DNA of 64,000 nucleotides from Epiperipatus broadwayi (GCA_028023455.1 JAQFVV010000446.1:225578-289577); one strand, 5' to 3'. Shown: positions 11,825 to 25,100, counted from the stretch's first letter. Numbers and translations: made by a program. The notes: generated by a model not told the origin, from the sequence alone.

Positions 11825-12140
11825 ATATCAAATCTAGCAAGTGCTTTGAGCATTCCATCATTGATTTTTCAATGAAGTGGATGACAGAATCACTGGAAGA
11901 ATGAGAAGATTGAAGCCTTCTCATTAAAGTTTGAGGATTTGCTATCTTAATATAAACTGTGTACTTATTGCATATATGTGTGTGAGATTATGATTTGGAC
12001 CAACTGATGAATGCTGGATCTGCATGAAATATGTACATTGGGGATCATGTCCAATTTTCATATGTGGGTGGTCATATGTATTAGTTGCTGGAGATAGAAT
12101 GGATAATGAATTGATTAAAAATCCTGAGTTCATTTTTTTA
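11825..12140 (+). repeat. Dispersed hammerhead repeat (second family), copy 5
   Basis: This is the longest plus-strand copy, with an upstream block (AGAAGATTGAAGCC...CTTAATATAAACT), the ribozyme and a downstream block (GGTCATATGTATTAGTTG). It suggests a unit of at least 300 bases. Confidence 0.55.
11988..12050 (+). ncRNA. Hammerhead ribozyme candidate, second family, copy 5
   Basis: Core CTGATGA is at 12004-12010, stem II ATGC/GCAT, then GAAA, a short stem III and TTGG. Stem I pairs CCAA/TTGG and ATGAT/ATCAT. Compared with copy 4 the outer stem has a compensatory A-T to G-C change, and the closing pair of stem II is A-T instead of G-T. These paired changes support a conserved RNA fold. Confidence 0.65.
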
Positions 12141-12486
12141 ATTTAAATAATAACAATATGTTAGAGATGAGTTTTGCAATAGCCATATTAATCATTCAGT
12201 GAACCATAAATATTTCCTCATAAAAATAAATGTTGGTCCACTACTTTACTTATTTAATATTTTACATGAATTAACTTCTTTTGGAGCAATTTTCTACTAA
12301 ATGACCACAACACCTTGACTAATTATAGCTTTCCATTGTATTTCATCCATAACTTTCAATGAATGCAATAAATTTTATATTTAAATAGGCAAAACTCTCC
12401 ATACAGTAGTGCCACCCTGTGCCAACCAGAGTAATCAATGGATGCCAGAAGACTTGTGCATAAAACCTCCATCTAGTGCCTACTCA

Positions 12487-12545
12487 CACAATATTCCCAG
12501 ACTAGTTTCTGGCTTGTGGCCTTTATCAGTGAAGTTTTGTATCTG
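12487..12545 (-). ncRNA. Hammerhead-like motif, ~450 bp family (core damaged)
   Basis: On the minus strand the core is CTGATAA (G8 lost), with GGC-CACAA-GCC, GAAA and CTAGTC intact. It is probably inactive. Confidence 0.5.
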
Positions 12546-12866
12546 AGAGCACTACACCTAGACCCTAGGATCTAATGCAACCCTCCAGCATCCACCTTTT
12601 ATCTCTACTTAACTACAAAATTATGAGAATAAAATTGGAAAACACAATAATATTTTTAATCTAAGTTCAATAGTGTATATAGTCATATGGGTCTGAACTC
12701 AGTTCTGCACCCATACATTTGGTATCTTTGGCTCTTTAACAACCATAGCCACAACTATTCTATTAGACAGGATTGGTGTTAAATCACTAAATATCACATT
12801 ATCACCATCCCTTATGGATGCTGGAGGATTGCCTTAGATCCTAAGATTTAGGTATAATGCTCTCAG

Positions 12867-12926
12867 ATCCAAGGCTTCTCACTGGTGAAGGCCACAAGCC
12901 AGAAACTTAGTCTGGGGATATTGGAT
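12867..12926 (+). ncRNA. Hammerhead-like motif, ~450 bp family (core damaged)
   Basis: The plus-strand core is CTGGTGA (A6 changed). It is followed by GGC-CACAA-GCC, GAAA and CTTAGTC with one extra base in stem III. Stem I (ATCCAA/TTGGAT outer part) is intact. Confidence 0.5.
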
Positions 12927-14474
12927 GAGTAGGCACTAGATGAGAACTTTATGCACAAGCTTTCTGGCATCCATTGATTACTCTGGTTGGCACAGAGTGG
13001 CACTACTGTATGGAGATTTTTGCCTGTTTAATAACAGTTATGTGCTAGAATAAGAGATGGGGATCATGTGAAATTTTATACTTTTGACAGGGCTTTTGAA
13101 ATAATGTTTTTAAATATAAATAATGTCTTCCTCTTCCATGAAAACCATACTCATGGTTTAAAAAGTTCTGTATCATTCTGTCATTATTCAATCCAACAGA
13201 AATATGATTTTCTAATAGTAGATTCATGAACTTTTGATTTTGATATACTTTTTAAATTTTAGGAGCATTCTCATTTAAAAATTTTCTACTATTATTACAC
13301 AACAAAGATCTATGTCTCTCTCCCATACAATAAATTGAGTTAAATAACAGCTGTTTATAAAGTAATCTAGTTGCAGTAATAATTTCATAGTGATGAAATT
13401 GTTAAAAGTAGCAGCAACATATTGTAGTCTTTGCTATTCCTCATCAACTAAATCTGTTCTTAAAAAGCTACAAACATATTAAATTGTCCCACATTCACTA
13501 GCTGATAACCTCACAAGTTAAAAGTTAAAAATAAATTAATTCCAACACTAACTAATCGACTTTAGTGTTTTGCACATCAATTATTATAACAAATACACTA
13601 TTTTAAAACCAACAATCATAGTATTGTGCAGAAGGAAATTACCTTCCAATCACACGCTGTTTCCTAACTATTATCCAACTCTGTGCGCTCATCCATCAGT
13701 AAGAGTTTTAAAAGCCTATGTGAATCACTCAAGCTTAGTGCATTTACACATATATACCAACCCTTACTGTCCATACTTATATCAGGGTTTAAATGTATTG
13801 TGTGCTTGATGTAAATGACAATTGATTTATACAAATTTAGTTAACCTATCAGAAAAAAAGTCTCATTTTTAATCACCTGTGATTAGACTTATATTAAATA
13901 TGAATAAAAGTAAATTTTATATTATTAAGTGCTGAAATCAATAATTGTGCAGAAAGAAAGTAATATCCAATCAATAGTTACAAATCAGCACATGATCAAA
14001 AATTAATTTACTTTGTACGATTGCAGATATTCAGTGCTTAATAATAATAAATGTACATCATTCATAATAATAATCTTTTTTACCATTACTCAGCAAGCAG
14101 CAACTAGTTGAAATTGTTAGTTTTATTCACTCCCATAAGATAATGAATAAGATGAAAACATTAGAATTGACATATGTTATTGAAAGAAATCCTATTCAAA
14201 TAGCAATAATCCACTGCAGAGAAAAAAACAGTTCCATATTTCACTGCAGACAAACAAAATAGAACAAACTTAATCACAAAATAGTCAACTGCACGTTGTG
14301 AAGAGTTTTTACATATTATTTTATTTGCTTTATGTATTTTTTAAAATATTCTATAAGCAGATGACAAATATGAGTACATGATGTATTTTTAAACATGATG
14401 TTTAACATAGATGAACATATAAATACAGATAAAATACCAGCCAAATAAATAGATAAGTTGTAGGTATGCAAAAA

Positions 14475-14778
<304 letters not shown>

Positions 14779-16812
14779 TTAATAAATAGACAGAAGGATA
14801 TGTAAGTATAAAGATAGATAGTCATACAAACAGGCAGACAGACATAAAGATGAATAGGCAGGTAGACAAAAACTAATATATATCAGTAATAAACTATTAT
14901 AACTCATTATTACCATTATATTTATTATTTTTATTATGATTACAATAATAGTAATAATATAAATGCTTAATTTTTATTAAGGGTAGCTCTAAAAAAAAGG
15001 ATTTTTTTCTGGTGTGTTTTTATTTATTTATTTTTTGGGAAAATAATAAAAGTAAGACCTTTAAAAGTTGTTTATCAATTAATTACAAAATTGAACAACA
15101 ACAAGGGATTGTGATCTTTACCTCTTTTTTTTAATTAGGTATAAATAGATATTTTTTTTAAAAAGGGTCATAAAAAGAGTCATTTTTTCCTATCTTTTAT
15201 TAGATATACTAAACATCTTGGATCATTAACCAATCAAAGTTCTTTCAATTATTATTGTTAAAGATTCTGAATAAATTTCTTGAAATAATAAATAAAAATC
15301 CTTAATAAAATAATCAAAAGGCTCTACTAATTAGACATTCTTAAGTTCAAACTCCTGAACTGAAATTGATCCAAGGACTTTATGCTCCAGAATTTGAGAC
15401 TCTACTATTGCACCAAATCATACAGGGCAAAATTCTCATTGAATGCCATAGTTATGTGATAAGTACATTTTTAAATAAAATGAAGTAATAATAAATAAAA
15501 ACCATGAAATTGAATTTTATAGCATGCACATACACATTTTAAAATTTATTTAATATAAAGATATATTCAGGCCTGATACAATGAATTAATTTGTTCTGGA
15601 AGCTCATTTATTACATTATCCATTCGTAGATTACATTGATAAATATGTATTTATGGGTAAACCATCTCTCGCTCACAGCTTAAATCAAAGTTATTATCCA
15701 AAGCAACCATTTTAAGGCAAAAAAAAATTAAAACTATAAATGTAAAAACACATATATTTTTTTACATAGTATAGAATTATATTTAAATGATAATAAAAAT
15801 TCATCTTTTAAAATAATAAAATAGAAACTAAGTTATAAATGCTAATATAAATTCATTTCACAAAATTTCTGCTTTCTTGTTTTATTGGCAGCTGCATATA
15901 CATCTGTACCTCATTAAAATGATATGTATCTTTTTCCTGAATTCAACTTTTTTATGGGCAAGTTTCATACATTACATTTTTCAAACAATTGCCTGGTCTT
16001 TAATAAATGATTACTTCTTTACCAGGATGATGAATCTTAAATTTAAAAGTTAATAAAAAGATGTTAAATTTGAAGAATTTAAAACTTGTAAAGAAGTTAA
16101 TAGGTTTTACAGAGGGGGGGGGATAAAAAAAGCTAATATAAAAAACCCAAATTGTTAGCACTCTAGATGTCTCTCATACAATAATCAAAGCAGTTGCTGC
16201 TGGGAGCTATGCCCATTTAAAAATTAATATGAGAGGCTAGGAAGAACCCAAATTTTCCATCTTTTTCAGAAAAAAGTGACCTGCCACCTACTGTGCATCA
16301 TCATCATTGTTGCCAAATGGAGAAGACTAGTACTACCAGCTGTCAAAGAAGACGACGAGGAAAGACAACCTATTCAGAAGTGTCAGTGCTTATTCAAATG
16401 ATGGACAACTCAGCCTAGAAGAAGATTGGTAATATTTCTTCTCTCCACAGCTCTATAAATCTCTTGTAAAATTTCTAATAAATTTTTTAATCTTGCTATC
16501 TATCATGAATGTTCAGCAATTATTAATTCTCATTTAATTAAACTCTTGTAGAGTAAAGTTTCTAAATGTAAATATAACTGTAATCATCTTGCCTATAAAT
16601 AAAAATGTAATTTTAGAATATTTTTTTCTTTAAATGTAATAACTGTAATCAGTTATTATTTAACCTTTTATAATCTGTGGCTATGTCTATTTTGTATTTT
16701 GATTATTTGCCTTATTCTTGATTTATATGTTATAATATGGTATAATTGCAAAGCAGAAATAAATAGCTTAGGAAACTTTCATGAGTGATGATTAGAAGCT
16801 ATCCCATGTAAC

Positions 16813-16860
16813 TTTTTTATCACTTTCTAACGGACAGAAATCTCTCCTTTGAAATCTATT
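16813..16860 (-). CDS. Tentative GALNT lectin exon (first half of second repeat)
   Basis: Between the exons at 24111 and 10685 the lectin fold lacks the first half of a repeat. This 48-base, phase-0 segment follows a strong acceptor (TGTTATCTTTTAG) and encodes NRFQRRDFCPLESDKK. Its DFC-x-L echoes DFCL of the first lectin repeat, and joining to the next exon puts the two cysteines 19 residues apart, close to the first repeat. Against it, the donor GTTACA is poor and the segment is about ten residues shorter than usual. Confidence 0.25.
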
Positions 16861-16921
16861 CTAAAAGATAACAACAGACCATGATGCTTTTATTGTTATC
16901 TAGATTTAATTAGTTATGTAT

Positions 16922-17688
16922 TAGATTGTTTATTAAGGTTTGTGAATTATTATTATATATCTTAGTTAGATAATGGCAGGGATGCTACTTAAAGGCATAT
17001 TTGTTAATGTCATAACGCCTAAAATATGCTTTCTCCTCTTTAGTTTATTATAGGAAATATACAGATTCAATATTTCTAAACTAGATTGCTATTAATGAAC
17101 CCCTCTTAGCATGTTTAAGGTATGCAAATTTAGAAACTGGGTCAAGATAGTTTTGCTAAACACAACTGTAGTATTTTTTATATTTAAATTTATCTTTAAT
17201 ATTAGTATTATTTTATAAGTGTTACAAATGTGTTTTCACTAAACATTATATGTGTATTTATTCTTTGCTATTCTTTCTTTCTAAATGGGCTTGTGGTGAT
17301 AGGCCAACCCATTATTTAGTTCAGACAGCCATACTTAGAACTGGAACATGAGGATCCAGACACATATTCAAAGTGGTTCCAACACCCCAAACTAAGATTC
17401 TTTCTTATTCTAGGCAAGTAATACATTCCAAGGAAACTAAGTATTAGATACTGAATCCCATGAATAAACATAGAATTTTATACTGCAACCATTATTTTAG
17501 TATTTAGTGTCATAGTATCATTCTTATAACATCTGTGCATGTAAAGCTCCACAACCAAGGCACATTATTGTTATCATATTAATTCATTTGTTTAATTTTG
17601 TTTATTAAAGATATTTAAAATTTTATACTGTTTAGTGCATCTCTTGAAATCCACTCCAAATCAATCTAACTTAGTATAAATTTATTAG

Positions 17689-17726
<38 letters not shown>

Positions 17727-17965
17727 TTAGCCTATTAAAACCATAAGAGAGTGTGTGCCTATTTAAAATTACTATTAATTATTAATAATTTCTCCTGAAT
17801 CTCAAGTTCCACCCTTTTCTCAGTCTGTTCATGAATAAATTTGAGACTGAGTGTAACCTGTCATCACTGGTAAATGAGTTGGTGTGATCAGATTTGAGGT
17901 CTCAATCCTCATCTGGATCAGCTTTAGTGTAATTTTTCAGAACTCTTGGATTTTGTTGTGTGAAT
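16922..17965 (+). repeat. 1-kb direct duplication, left copy
   Basis: The stretch from TGTTTATTAA near 16929 to TTGGATTTTGTTG near 17956 is repeated at 20163-21475 with high similarity, in the same orientation. A (TA)n tract at about 17692-17721 is specific to this copy. The pair could be long LTRs around the ~2.2 kb between them, or a segmental duplication. Confidence 0.7.
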
Positions 17966-18719
17966 CATTTTGTAGGTTAAATTTTTTTTCTTAAAGATGC
18001 CACACTGACTGTGGGCTTCAACTGCTTCTCATATGACCCAGAACAGATGTATATTTTCTCCTCAAAATGTAATGTGTGGAATAATAACTTGTATAAACTT
18101 GTATAGATGTAATATTTTTCCTGATTATGGAAACCAATCATGGGGGATATCGATTCATTATTTACATGATTCTGAACTGGCTGGCTGTGTGTCAAGAAAA
18201 ATATGGTTTTAATTACTATATATATATATATTGTACTGCTATTAAACAGCATTACATGCTTGATAATTTTTTTAAGAAAAAAAGTTAAATTTTAAGTGGC
18301 TTAAAATTTTTTTTTTTTTTTAAATTTTAAAAACTGTGTCATAGTTTTCTGTTAGAATAAAACTTTTTAGTAGAAGGAGGGAGAAATGTATATGATAGAA
18401 CTAAAGAATGGTTAAAAAAATTTCTTTCTCTTTTTAAAGAAAAGAGCTTTTATAAAGTAAAAACTAAATAAATATGTAAAATTTAGAATAAAATTAGTCT
18501 GTAAAAATTTGTTTGTAAAGAAAAAAAACTTTCATTATGTAATTAGTTTATAAGATTTTGGTTAATAATAGAATCAAAATCAATAGTTATATTAATTTAA
18601 AAAAGACTGTAAACTATCTTATCAAGAATGTTTAGAATTTAGATGAATCTCGTAAGGTATTAAGATAACCAGAAATTAAAATAATAGGAGAAAAGAGTAT
18701 ATAAAGTTGCTCTCTCTAT

Positions 18720-19260
18720 TATTAGTCAGTTTGGTTTGTGATATAGTTTGGTTTTGTGGTATACAGCCAATCACTCACTGCTGGGGTCAACATTAATGGA
18801 GAAGCCACATAAGTCATGGAGGTGTCCAACAGGGTTTCATGCCCCAAATCTCCACAAGTCAACTATTTCACCTGGAACAAATACTGGAAACTGATACCAA
18901 AATCACAAAATAAATGCTACAGCTATTTTGTCTCTCTTCCCCAATGCTGAGTCACAGGATGGAAACAAACCATGAAAGCTATCAATGGAGTCAATCACCT
19001 ATTAGATTTATTTTTCAATAAATACAATGCCTTGTTGAGCAGAAGTTGGAGCATGCAATGAGCTCCAACCTTCATCCACAAGAACATCAGCAGTCTGCCT
19101 CTCTAATAATTTAAAACCACCAAAAAGTGTCATAACTGCCTTGAATAAGAAGTAGCTCAGAACTGCAATCATCAGAACTGCATCAAAAGCCTAAAATATT
19201 ACCAGGTGGTAAAACACACATGCAGCAGCAATGAGCAAGAAGTCACAAGGTTTAAAATTT
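18720..19260 (+). other. GC-richer block, possible decayed gag
   Basis: The block is clearly less AT-rich than its surroundings and lies between the two 1-kb direct repeats. One plus frame near 19120-19250 reads KKCHNCLE, a stop, then several Cys/His residues, weakly like retroelement zinc knuckles. No intact frame remains. It may be the internal part of a decayed LTR element; it could also be something else. Confidence 0.25.
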
Positions 19261-20162
19261 TATAGGTAAGAACATTTTCTTATTTCAATTCCTGATATTC
19301 ATTAAAGTAGCCCAATCTTTGAGTATTTCCAGGGCCAGTATAAAATGAAGTATTTATGTGCAGGTTTAGCGTAATGAACAGATGTTGGTAGAACTTTCTT
19401 AAACATACAAATAGCTTATGATAAAATATATGTGCATGTTTTAATGCTTTGTAATTATTTTAATGCTTTATGTTTTTATTATATTACTATTATGTTTTAT
19501 TAATAAATGTATGTGGTTATCATATATAAAATCATTATTTATATTAATTAAAAATTTATAAAATTAGTTTACAAATTATATTAAACATTTTATTTCAAAT
19601 AAGTTATTTGTCTGTCAATCACTATTGGTCAGTTCTTGAATTACACCACTAAGAATAATTTAGCAAAGAAGTTAGACATGTAGTTTATTCCATATTGAAT
19701 TATATTTCTGTTGAGCTAGTTGGGAATTCTTAGGCACCGAGTTAGTAGCTGTCATCCAGAGTATGTTAGTTACTTTTTGTAATTAACTGGCATCTGAGAT
19801 TTACTTCAAAACAAATAAAGTACTTTGAATGACAGGGTTTGAATTCAGCAGTCCAGAAATTCTATAACCTGGAAATATGGCTGTAGGTTATACCTTGTAT
19901 AACCTGTCTGGCTACAGATACTTTTGGTATTGTGTTTCTCTGCTTGAGGGATTGAATGCTGTAATATTTAAATTGCAGCTGGCATAGATTGAATTTATAA
20001 TAAATAATTGTATCATATATCTATATATAAAAGGAAGTCAACAATTTGTGTTACAATTTTGTTTTTATTAAAGAGTAAGTTTTAAGTTGTTTTTTTATTA
20101 AAGAGTAAAAATGTTATTCTCTATATTTTTTTTTCAATTTGATCTTATCCTCCACCTGATTC

Positions 20163-21475
20163 AATATATTAGTTTGTTTATTAAAGTTTGCAAATTATTA
20201 TTATATATCTTAGTTAGATAATGGCAGGGATGATACTTAAAGGCATATTTGTTAATGTCATAAAACCTAAAATATGGTTTATCCTCCCTAGTTTATTATA
20301 GGAAATATACAGATTCAATATTTCTAAACTAGATTGCTATTAATGAACCCATTTTAGCATGCATAAGGTATGCTAGGGTAACTGAACAAAACTATAGGAT
20401 TTCATGTATTTAATTTTATTTTAATATTAGTATTGCTTTATAAATGTTACAAATGTGTTTTTATTAAACACTATTTGTGTATTTATTCTTTGCTATGCTT
20501 TTTTCTTAAGTAGGATCATGGTAGATGAGTCATCACATTATTTAGTTTGAACATCCATACTAAAAACTAGAACATGAGAGAATTCAGAAGCATATTCAAA
20601 GCTACTCCAACACCCCAAACTATGGTTCTTTCTTATGCTAGCAAGCTGTATGGTCCAAGAGAACAGAGTACTAGGTACTGAATCCTGTGAATAACTATGC
20701 ATTCATACCACAATCATTATTTTAGTATTTGATGCTATAGTATCAGAAGCTTGCTATAGTAACCAGTTCATTCCACCCTCTTAGTTATTCGGCATTGGTT
20801 CAAACATGGAATCTGGTTTGCCAGAGAAATCTATATCTCAAGCATCTTTGTTGCTCATAAATAAAATATTATAATGAATAAATTAACTTTTATTTGTATC
20901 CATCCTGGTGGCTTCTCAGTAGCCAGCATAAGAATAGTCAGCATACCATATATATATAGGCATAAATCTTAATCACAGGTAATAAATATATGTATAAAGT
21001 GCATTCTGAATAAGATAAGTCTTCTGTAATTTAAATTATCTCATCGTTGTTGTAACCACTGTGTGCAAAGCTCTGCAATACAGTGTACATTTTTGTTATA
21101 TTAATTCATTTGTTTAATTTTATTTATTAAAGATATTTGAAATTTTAATACTGTTGACTGTATCTGTCATAATCCACTCTAAATCACTCCAAATTAGTGT
21201 AAATTTATTAATATGTGTATGCATTAGTCTGTTAAGCCATAAGAGTGTGTGTGTCTATTTAAAATTACTATCAAATTATTAATAATTTTCCCTGAGTTTC
21301 ATGTTCCACCATTTTCTCAATCCGCTCACAAAATTAAATTGAGACTGAGTTGCAACCTCATATATGTCATCCACTGGTAAATGAGTTGAAGTGTGACCAG
21401 AGTCAAGGTCTCATTCCCTCATCTGGATTAGTTTAGTGTAATTTGTCAGAACTCTGAATTTTGTTGCATGACTGT
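20163..21475 (+). repeat. 1-kb direct duplication, right copy with insertion
   Basis: This is the right-hand copy of the 16922-17965 repeat. It carries about 250-300 extra bases around 20750-21050 that the left copy lacks. Start (TTAGTTTGTTTATTAAAG) and end (CAGAACTCTGAATTTTGTTG) align with the left copy. Confidence 0.7.
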
Positions 21476-22441
21476 ACAAATATGACTGTTACAATACATG
21501 ATTGCTATATATACCAATAGCATGCATTGTAACTTAATAAATAGTAATGATGATCATAGTGCAGAAAAAATACTAAAAACCAATTAACTCACAAAATATA
21601 ATAAAAATGTCTGAGTCACTTGTTATATCAACCAATAGTACTCATTGTAACATTTTTCATTTAAGCTCAATGTACTGATTCCATGTTTAACACATGAATT
21701 TTAACAAATTTACTGTGAATTTAGCTTTCATTTATTTTAACATGTATAATTTTTTTTTTTTAAATTTCAGAGATAAAGGCTACATATAAATAAATTCACA
21801 GAAGGATAAAGATGTTTGTCATTTTACCCAAAGCTGAGACACACTGAAAAGTCTTATGTATATGGTTCCTACAAGAGTATTTGTCATTTGAACTAATGAT
21901 GTTCAGCAATTTAATGATTTTTAGTTTAAAATGTACATTTATGCTACTCTAACTATTTCTTCCTTCATGTCAAAATTAATCCGCTTTTAAATTATGCTTT
22001 AATACATCATGGCTCAAATTATTTCAGTATACATAACTAGAATTCTTCTTAAAAAAAGAAATACAATATTTTCATTTCTAAAGATAGAAATAACTAAGTA
22101 AATCAAATTAATAACTATGTTATATAAATGTTAGTTTAGAAAGAAAAGTTTTACTGTTTCTTGCTATATTTTGTTGTATCAGATGTCATTATATTTAAAT
22201 GAGAAAGCTATGATGTGAAGTTATTGATAAAATGTCTGCTCTATCTATGATTTATGTTCCAAACTGAATTATCTAGAGCTTGAAATTTTTTTCAGATTTC
22301 AAATATTTACAGGAATTTTTTTTTAGGATGTTCTCTTTTAATCATTCACTGTTTATTGATAATAAATAATCAATCAAAATCATATTGATATAAACAACTA
22401 TTAATAACTATATATATTATAATTTTTATGGAATAGCTTTC

Positions 22442-22596
22442 ATCTCCATTGACAGCTTTTCAGGGTAATATATTATATAATTAACCCCCCCCCCCAATCT
22501 ATTGGACATTATTTACATTAAATTGACAGCTTTTCAAGGTAATATACTATATAATTCACACACCCCCATCTATTGGACATTATTTACATTAAATTT
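22442..22596 (+). repeat. Short tandem duplication, ~84 bp period
   Basis: GACAGCTTTTCAGGGTAATA near 22451 recurs as GACAGCTTTTCAAGGTAATA near 22525. CCCATCTATTGGACATTATT recurs likewise after a C-run of different length. This is a simple tandem duplication. Confidence 0.7.
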
Positions 22597-22799
22597 CATT
22601 TTTTTAAATATATATTTACATACTATAATCAAATAAATAAATTTGACATATTTTATATCTTAAATATACATACAATTTACAATATTCAATTACATAAATT
22701 AAAATTGTTTTATACCTATAATTTAAAAAAAATTATAATTTTTTCCAAAAATAATAATTTTTATATATTTTATATCTTTCAATAAATGTTATTTACATT

Positions 22800-23370
22800 C
22801 ATTTTCTATATTTTCCAACTATTTAATAAAACCCATCTTCCTCTTAATTTTGCTGGATTTTTTTACTATATTTACATATTTGTTAAGTTGTTTTCTTTTT
22901 AATATACAATGTTTCATAATATATTCTCTTATAGTAATCCTTCACATGCTTTACAACTCTTATATTTTTTTTACATTTTATTTTATGTCCTGTATCCAAA
23001 TAATGCAAGTATGGTCCTAAACTCATATCTTTCTTATTAATGGCTTAATCATGTTCCTTATCTTTCTCACTTGCCATTCTTCCTGTATGATCTATGTAAA
23101 TTTTATTGCACTTTCCACAGCTAATTTTATAAACTAGCCCCACTGTAATATTAACATCATTTAACTCTTTTGCATTATTTAACTATTTACCAAAATACTT
23201 ATTATTTTTCCAAGCTATTTTTACATTATTTGGGTTTTTTTCATTAGTTTTTTATATATCTTTTCTGAATATGGAATAGACATACATTTCTTATTTCTAT
23301 ACTTATTCCTATTATTCTCATTTATTCCATCTATTTTACTATCAAAAATCCTTTTAATAACTGCTTATTG
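22800..23370 (-). pseudogene. Penelope-like element remnant with GIY-YIG endonuclease
   Basis: Minus-strand translation, across several stops and frame shifts, gives the C-terminal part of a Penelope-like reverse transcriptase: a linker with SIPYSEKIYKKL, then GLVYKISCGKCNKIYIDHTG (the GIY-YIG nuclease with paired cysteines, here YID for YIG), EKDKEH, then YLHYLDTGHKIKC and YYKRIYYETLYI. The order matches the family's linker, GIY-YIG domain and C-terminal helix. The RT domain itself is not seen. The copy is decayed and cannot encode a working protein. Confidence 0.85.
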
Positions 23371-24110
23371 CTATTGATAAATAAGTGTCTAGGTGTTGTT
23401 AGATAAATGATAGGTAGATAAACATCTAGGTGTTATTATCTAGAATGTAAATCAAGAATGTAAAACTGCTCAAACATTCATCATTTATCATTTGATTAGT
23501 GTGGTGTATATTGCTATTTCTCTGTAGAGCTGAAGGTCCATAAAACGTGACCCAATTCAGTCACTTCCAACACTTGAACTTCTTGGGAACTCACCAGCAA
23601 TAAACCATTCATTTAATTATATTTTATTCATATGGTACTATTAAAAAAGCTTTTGTTCTTCAGTGTCCCTTTAAAAATTGTTTTACTTGTTTGTGGCAGC
23701 TGATAATCACCAATTTATCAAACTTACAGTAGATGACCCTAGAATAGTACGAAAAAAACTCATACAAGTAAGATGAAAAATGATATGCCCATAAGTACTT
23801 CTTGTAAGTGTGGTATAATAAATATATGGCACATTAAATGAAATGTTTTTAAATAGTGATAAGATCTTTGAAAAACTCTATTGGATAGTCAGAACCATCT
23901 TCTATTTCCATTGTAATACATTAAAGATCAGTCTTTCAAACTAATGTGCATACGCTTTTTACGAGTGTTAATAATAAATGAATACTTTCACTCCCAACAC
24001 GAGATATAGTATTTAAGAAAGAATAAAATGAAGTGTATTAAGTAAACAGAAAACTGTGCTAATATTGTTTATTGATATTAGCTGTGATTTTTATTATTAA
24101 ATATTCGTAC

Positions 24111-24212
24111 CTGATTTCCATCTTCAGAGCAAGCTTCTAATGTTATTTGATAAAGCATTTCACCATTTATTATATTTGTTGAAAATTTTAAACAAAAATC
24201 TTCATTTTTTAT
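24111..24212 (-). CDS. GALNT exon: first repeat of ricin-type lectin domain
   Basis: The 34 codons read IKNEDFCLKF then STNIINGEMLYQITLEACSE and DGNQ. The layout C-L ... I-x-L-x-x-C ... GNQ is that of a ricin-type repeat in GALNT lectin domains (CLD ... V-x-L-x-x-C-H-G-x-G-G-N-Q). The acceptor is TATTTTAG and the donor GATGGAAATCAG|GTACGA. It is phase 0 at both ends and follows directly on the WGW end of the upstream exon. The usual Asp after Cys-Leu is Lys here and the CHG triplet is CSE, so sugar binding by this repeat is doubtful. Confidence 0.87.
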
Positions 24213-24595
24213 CTAAAATATTAAAATACATATTTAAAAAATAAAATAAAAAACGATTTAATTAAATTGTCCTAACATTATTTAAATTAAGGTATTAGTT
24301 ATGGAATGTTAGATAGTAGTATTATTTCTTTCTTAACTCTGTAACTAAAATGTATGAGCACTTTGAAAATTGATAACCAACAACATTGTCAGCCTTATTA
24401 TTATTAATATGTATAACTTTGACCCACAAAATGTTAATGTAACATGTGCTGAACATGATGATCAAAACAGGAAGTTCAAAGAATGATGCCCATGTGATTA
24501 ACAAAATTAAAACAGGCAAAATTCACTATACATATTGCCACACACAGCAAGCTAGAGTTGCATTAGATCCTAAGATCTAGGTGCAGTGCTCTCAG

Positions 24596-24654
24596 ATTCA
24601 AGGCTCCTCACTGACAAAGGCCACAAGCCAGAAACTAGTCTGGGGATATTGGAT
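24596..24654 (+). ncRNA. Hammerhead-like motif, ~450 bp family
   Basis: The plus-strand core reads CTGACAA (G8 lost), with GGC-CACAA-GCC, GAAA, CTAGTC and CCTCA/TGGGG kept. It is likely inactive. Confidence 0.55.
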
Positions 24655-25041
24655 GAGTAGGTAACTAGATGGGGATTTTATGCACAAGCCTTCTGGAATC
24701 CATTGATTACTCTAGCTTGCTGTGTGTGGCAATACATATAGTGAGTTTGCCTGTTTTAACAACAGTTATACCCAAGCATAAAAGGTGGTGGTCATGTGAT
24801 GTTTATTGGCTTAAAACCAATCATGCCTAATAGGATAGTGGTGTCTATGGTTATTAAAAAACCAAAGAGACCAAAATGAATGGGTACTAAACTGAGTTTA
24901 GACCCATATGACTATATAAGCTAATGGGCTTGGATTGAAAACATTAAGGTGTTTTCAGTTTAAGACTCCTAGTTTTGTAGTTAAGTGGAGATAAAAGGGA
25001 GGGTTGCATTAGATCCTAATATTTAGGTGCAGTGCTCTCAG

Positions 25042-25100
25042 ATCCAAGGCTTCTCACTGACGAAGGCCACAAGCCAGAAACTAGTTTGGGGATATTGGAT
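25042..25100 (+). ncRNA. Hammerhead ribozyme candidate, ~450 bp family (best plus-strand core)
   Basis: The core CTGACGA fits CTGANGA exactly. Stem II GGC-CACAA-GCC, GAAA and a two-pair stem III lead to a GTT cleavage triplet. Stem I pairs TCTCA with TGGGG (two G-U type pairs) and ATCCAA with TTGGAT, separated by an internal loop. All essential core bases are present, so this copy could still cleave. Confidence 0.75.

Larger units (their letters stand above)
12385..13035. repeat. Long inverted-repeat element, ~450 bp hammerhead family
   Basis: The left arm begins AGGCAAAACTCTCCATACAG near 12389 and the right arm ends with its inverse near 13020. Each arm is roughly 200 bases and holds one hammerhead motif (minus at 12487-12545, plus at 12867-12926). 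The middle carries the family's internal block (GGTCTGAACTCAGTTC...). The element is a head-to-head pair of units. Confidence 0.7.

Noticed and set aside
13634-13690. Possible minus-strand exon SWIIVRKQRVIGR that could follow GNQ
   Set aside because: The 38-base length breaks the phase-0 pattern, the alternative acceptor gives a stop, and the pyrimidine tract is poor.
15906-15935. Nine-codon phase-0 segment EKDTYHFNE between AG and GT on the minus strand
   Set aside because: It is too short, has no pyrimidine tract and no lectin motif; likely chance in AT-rich DNA.
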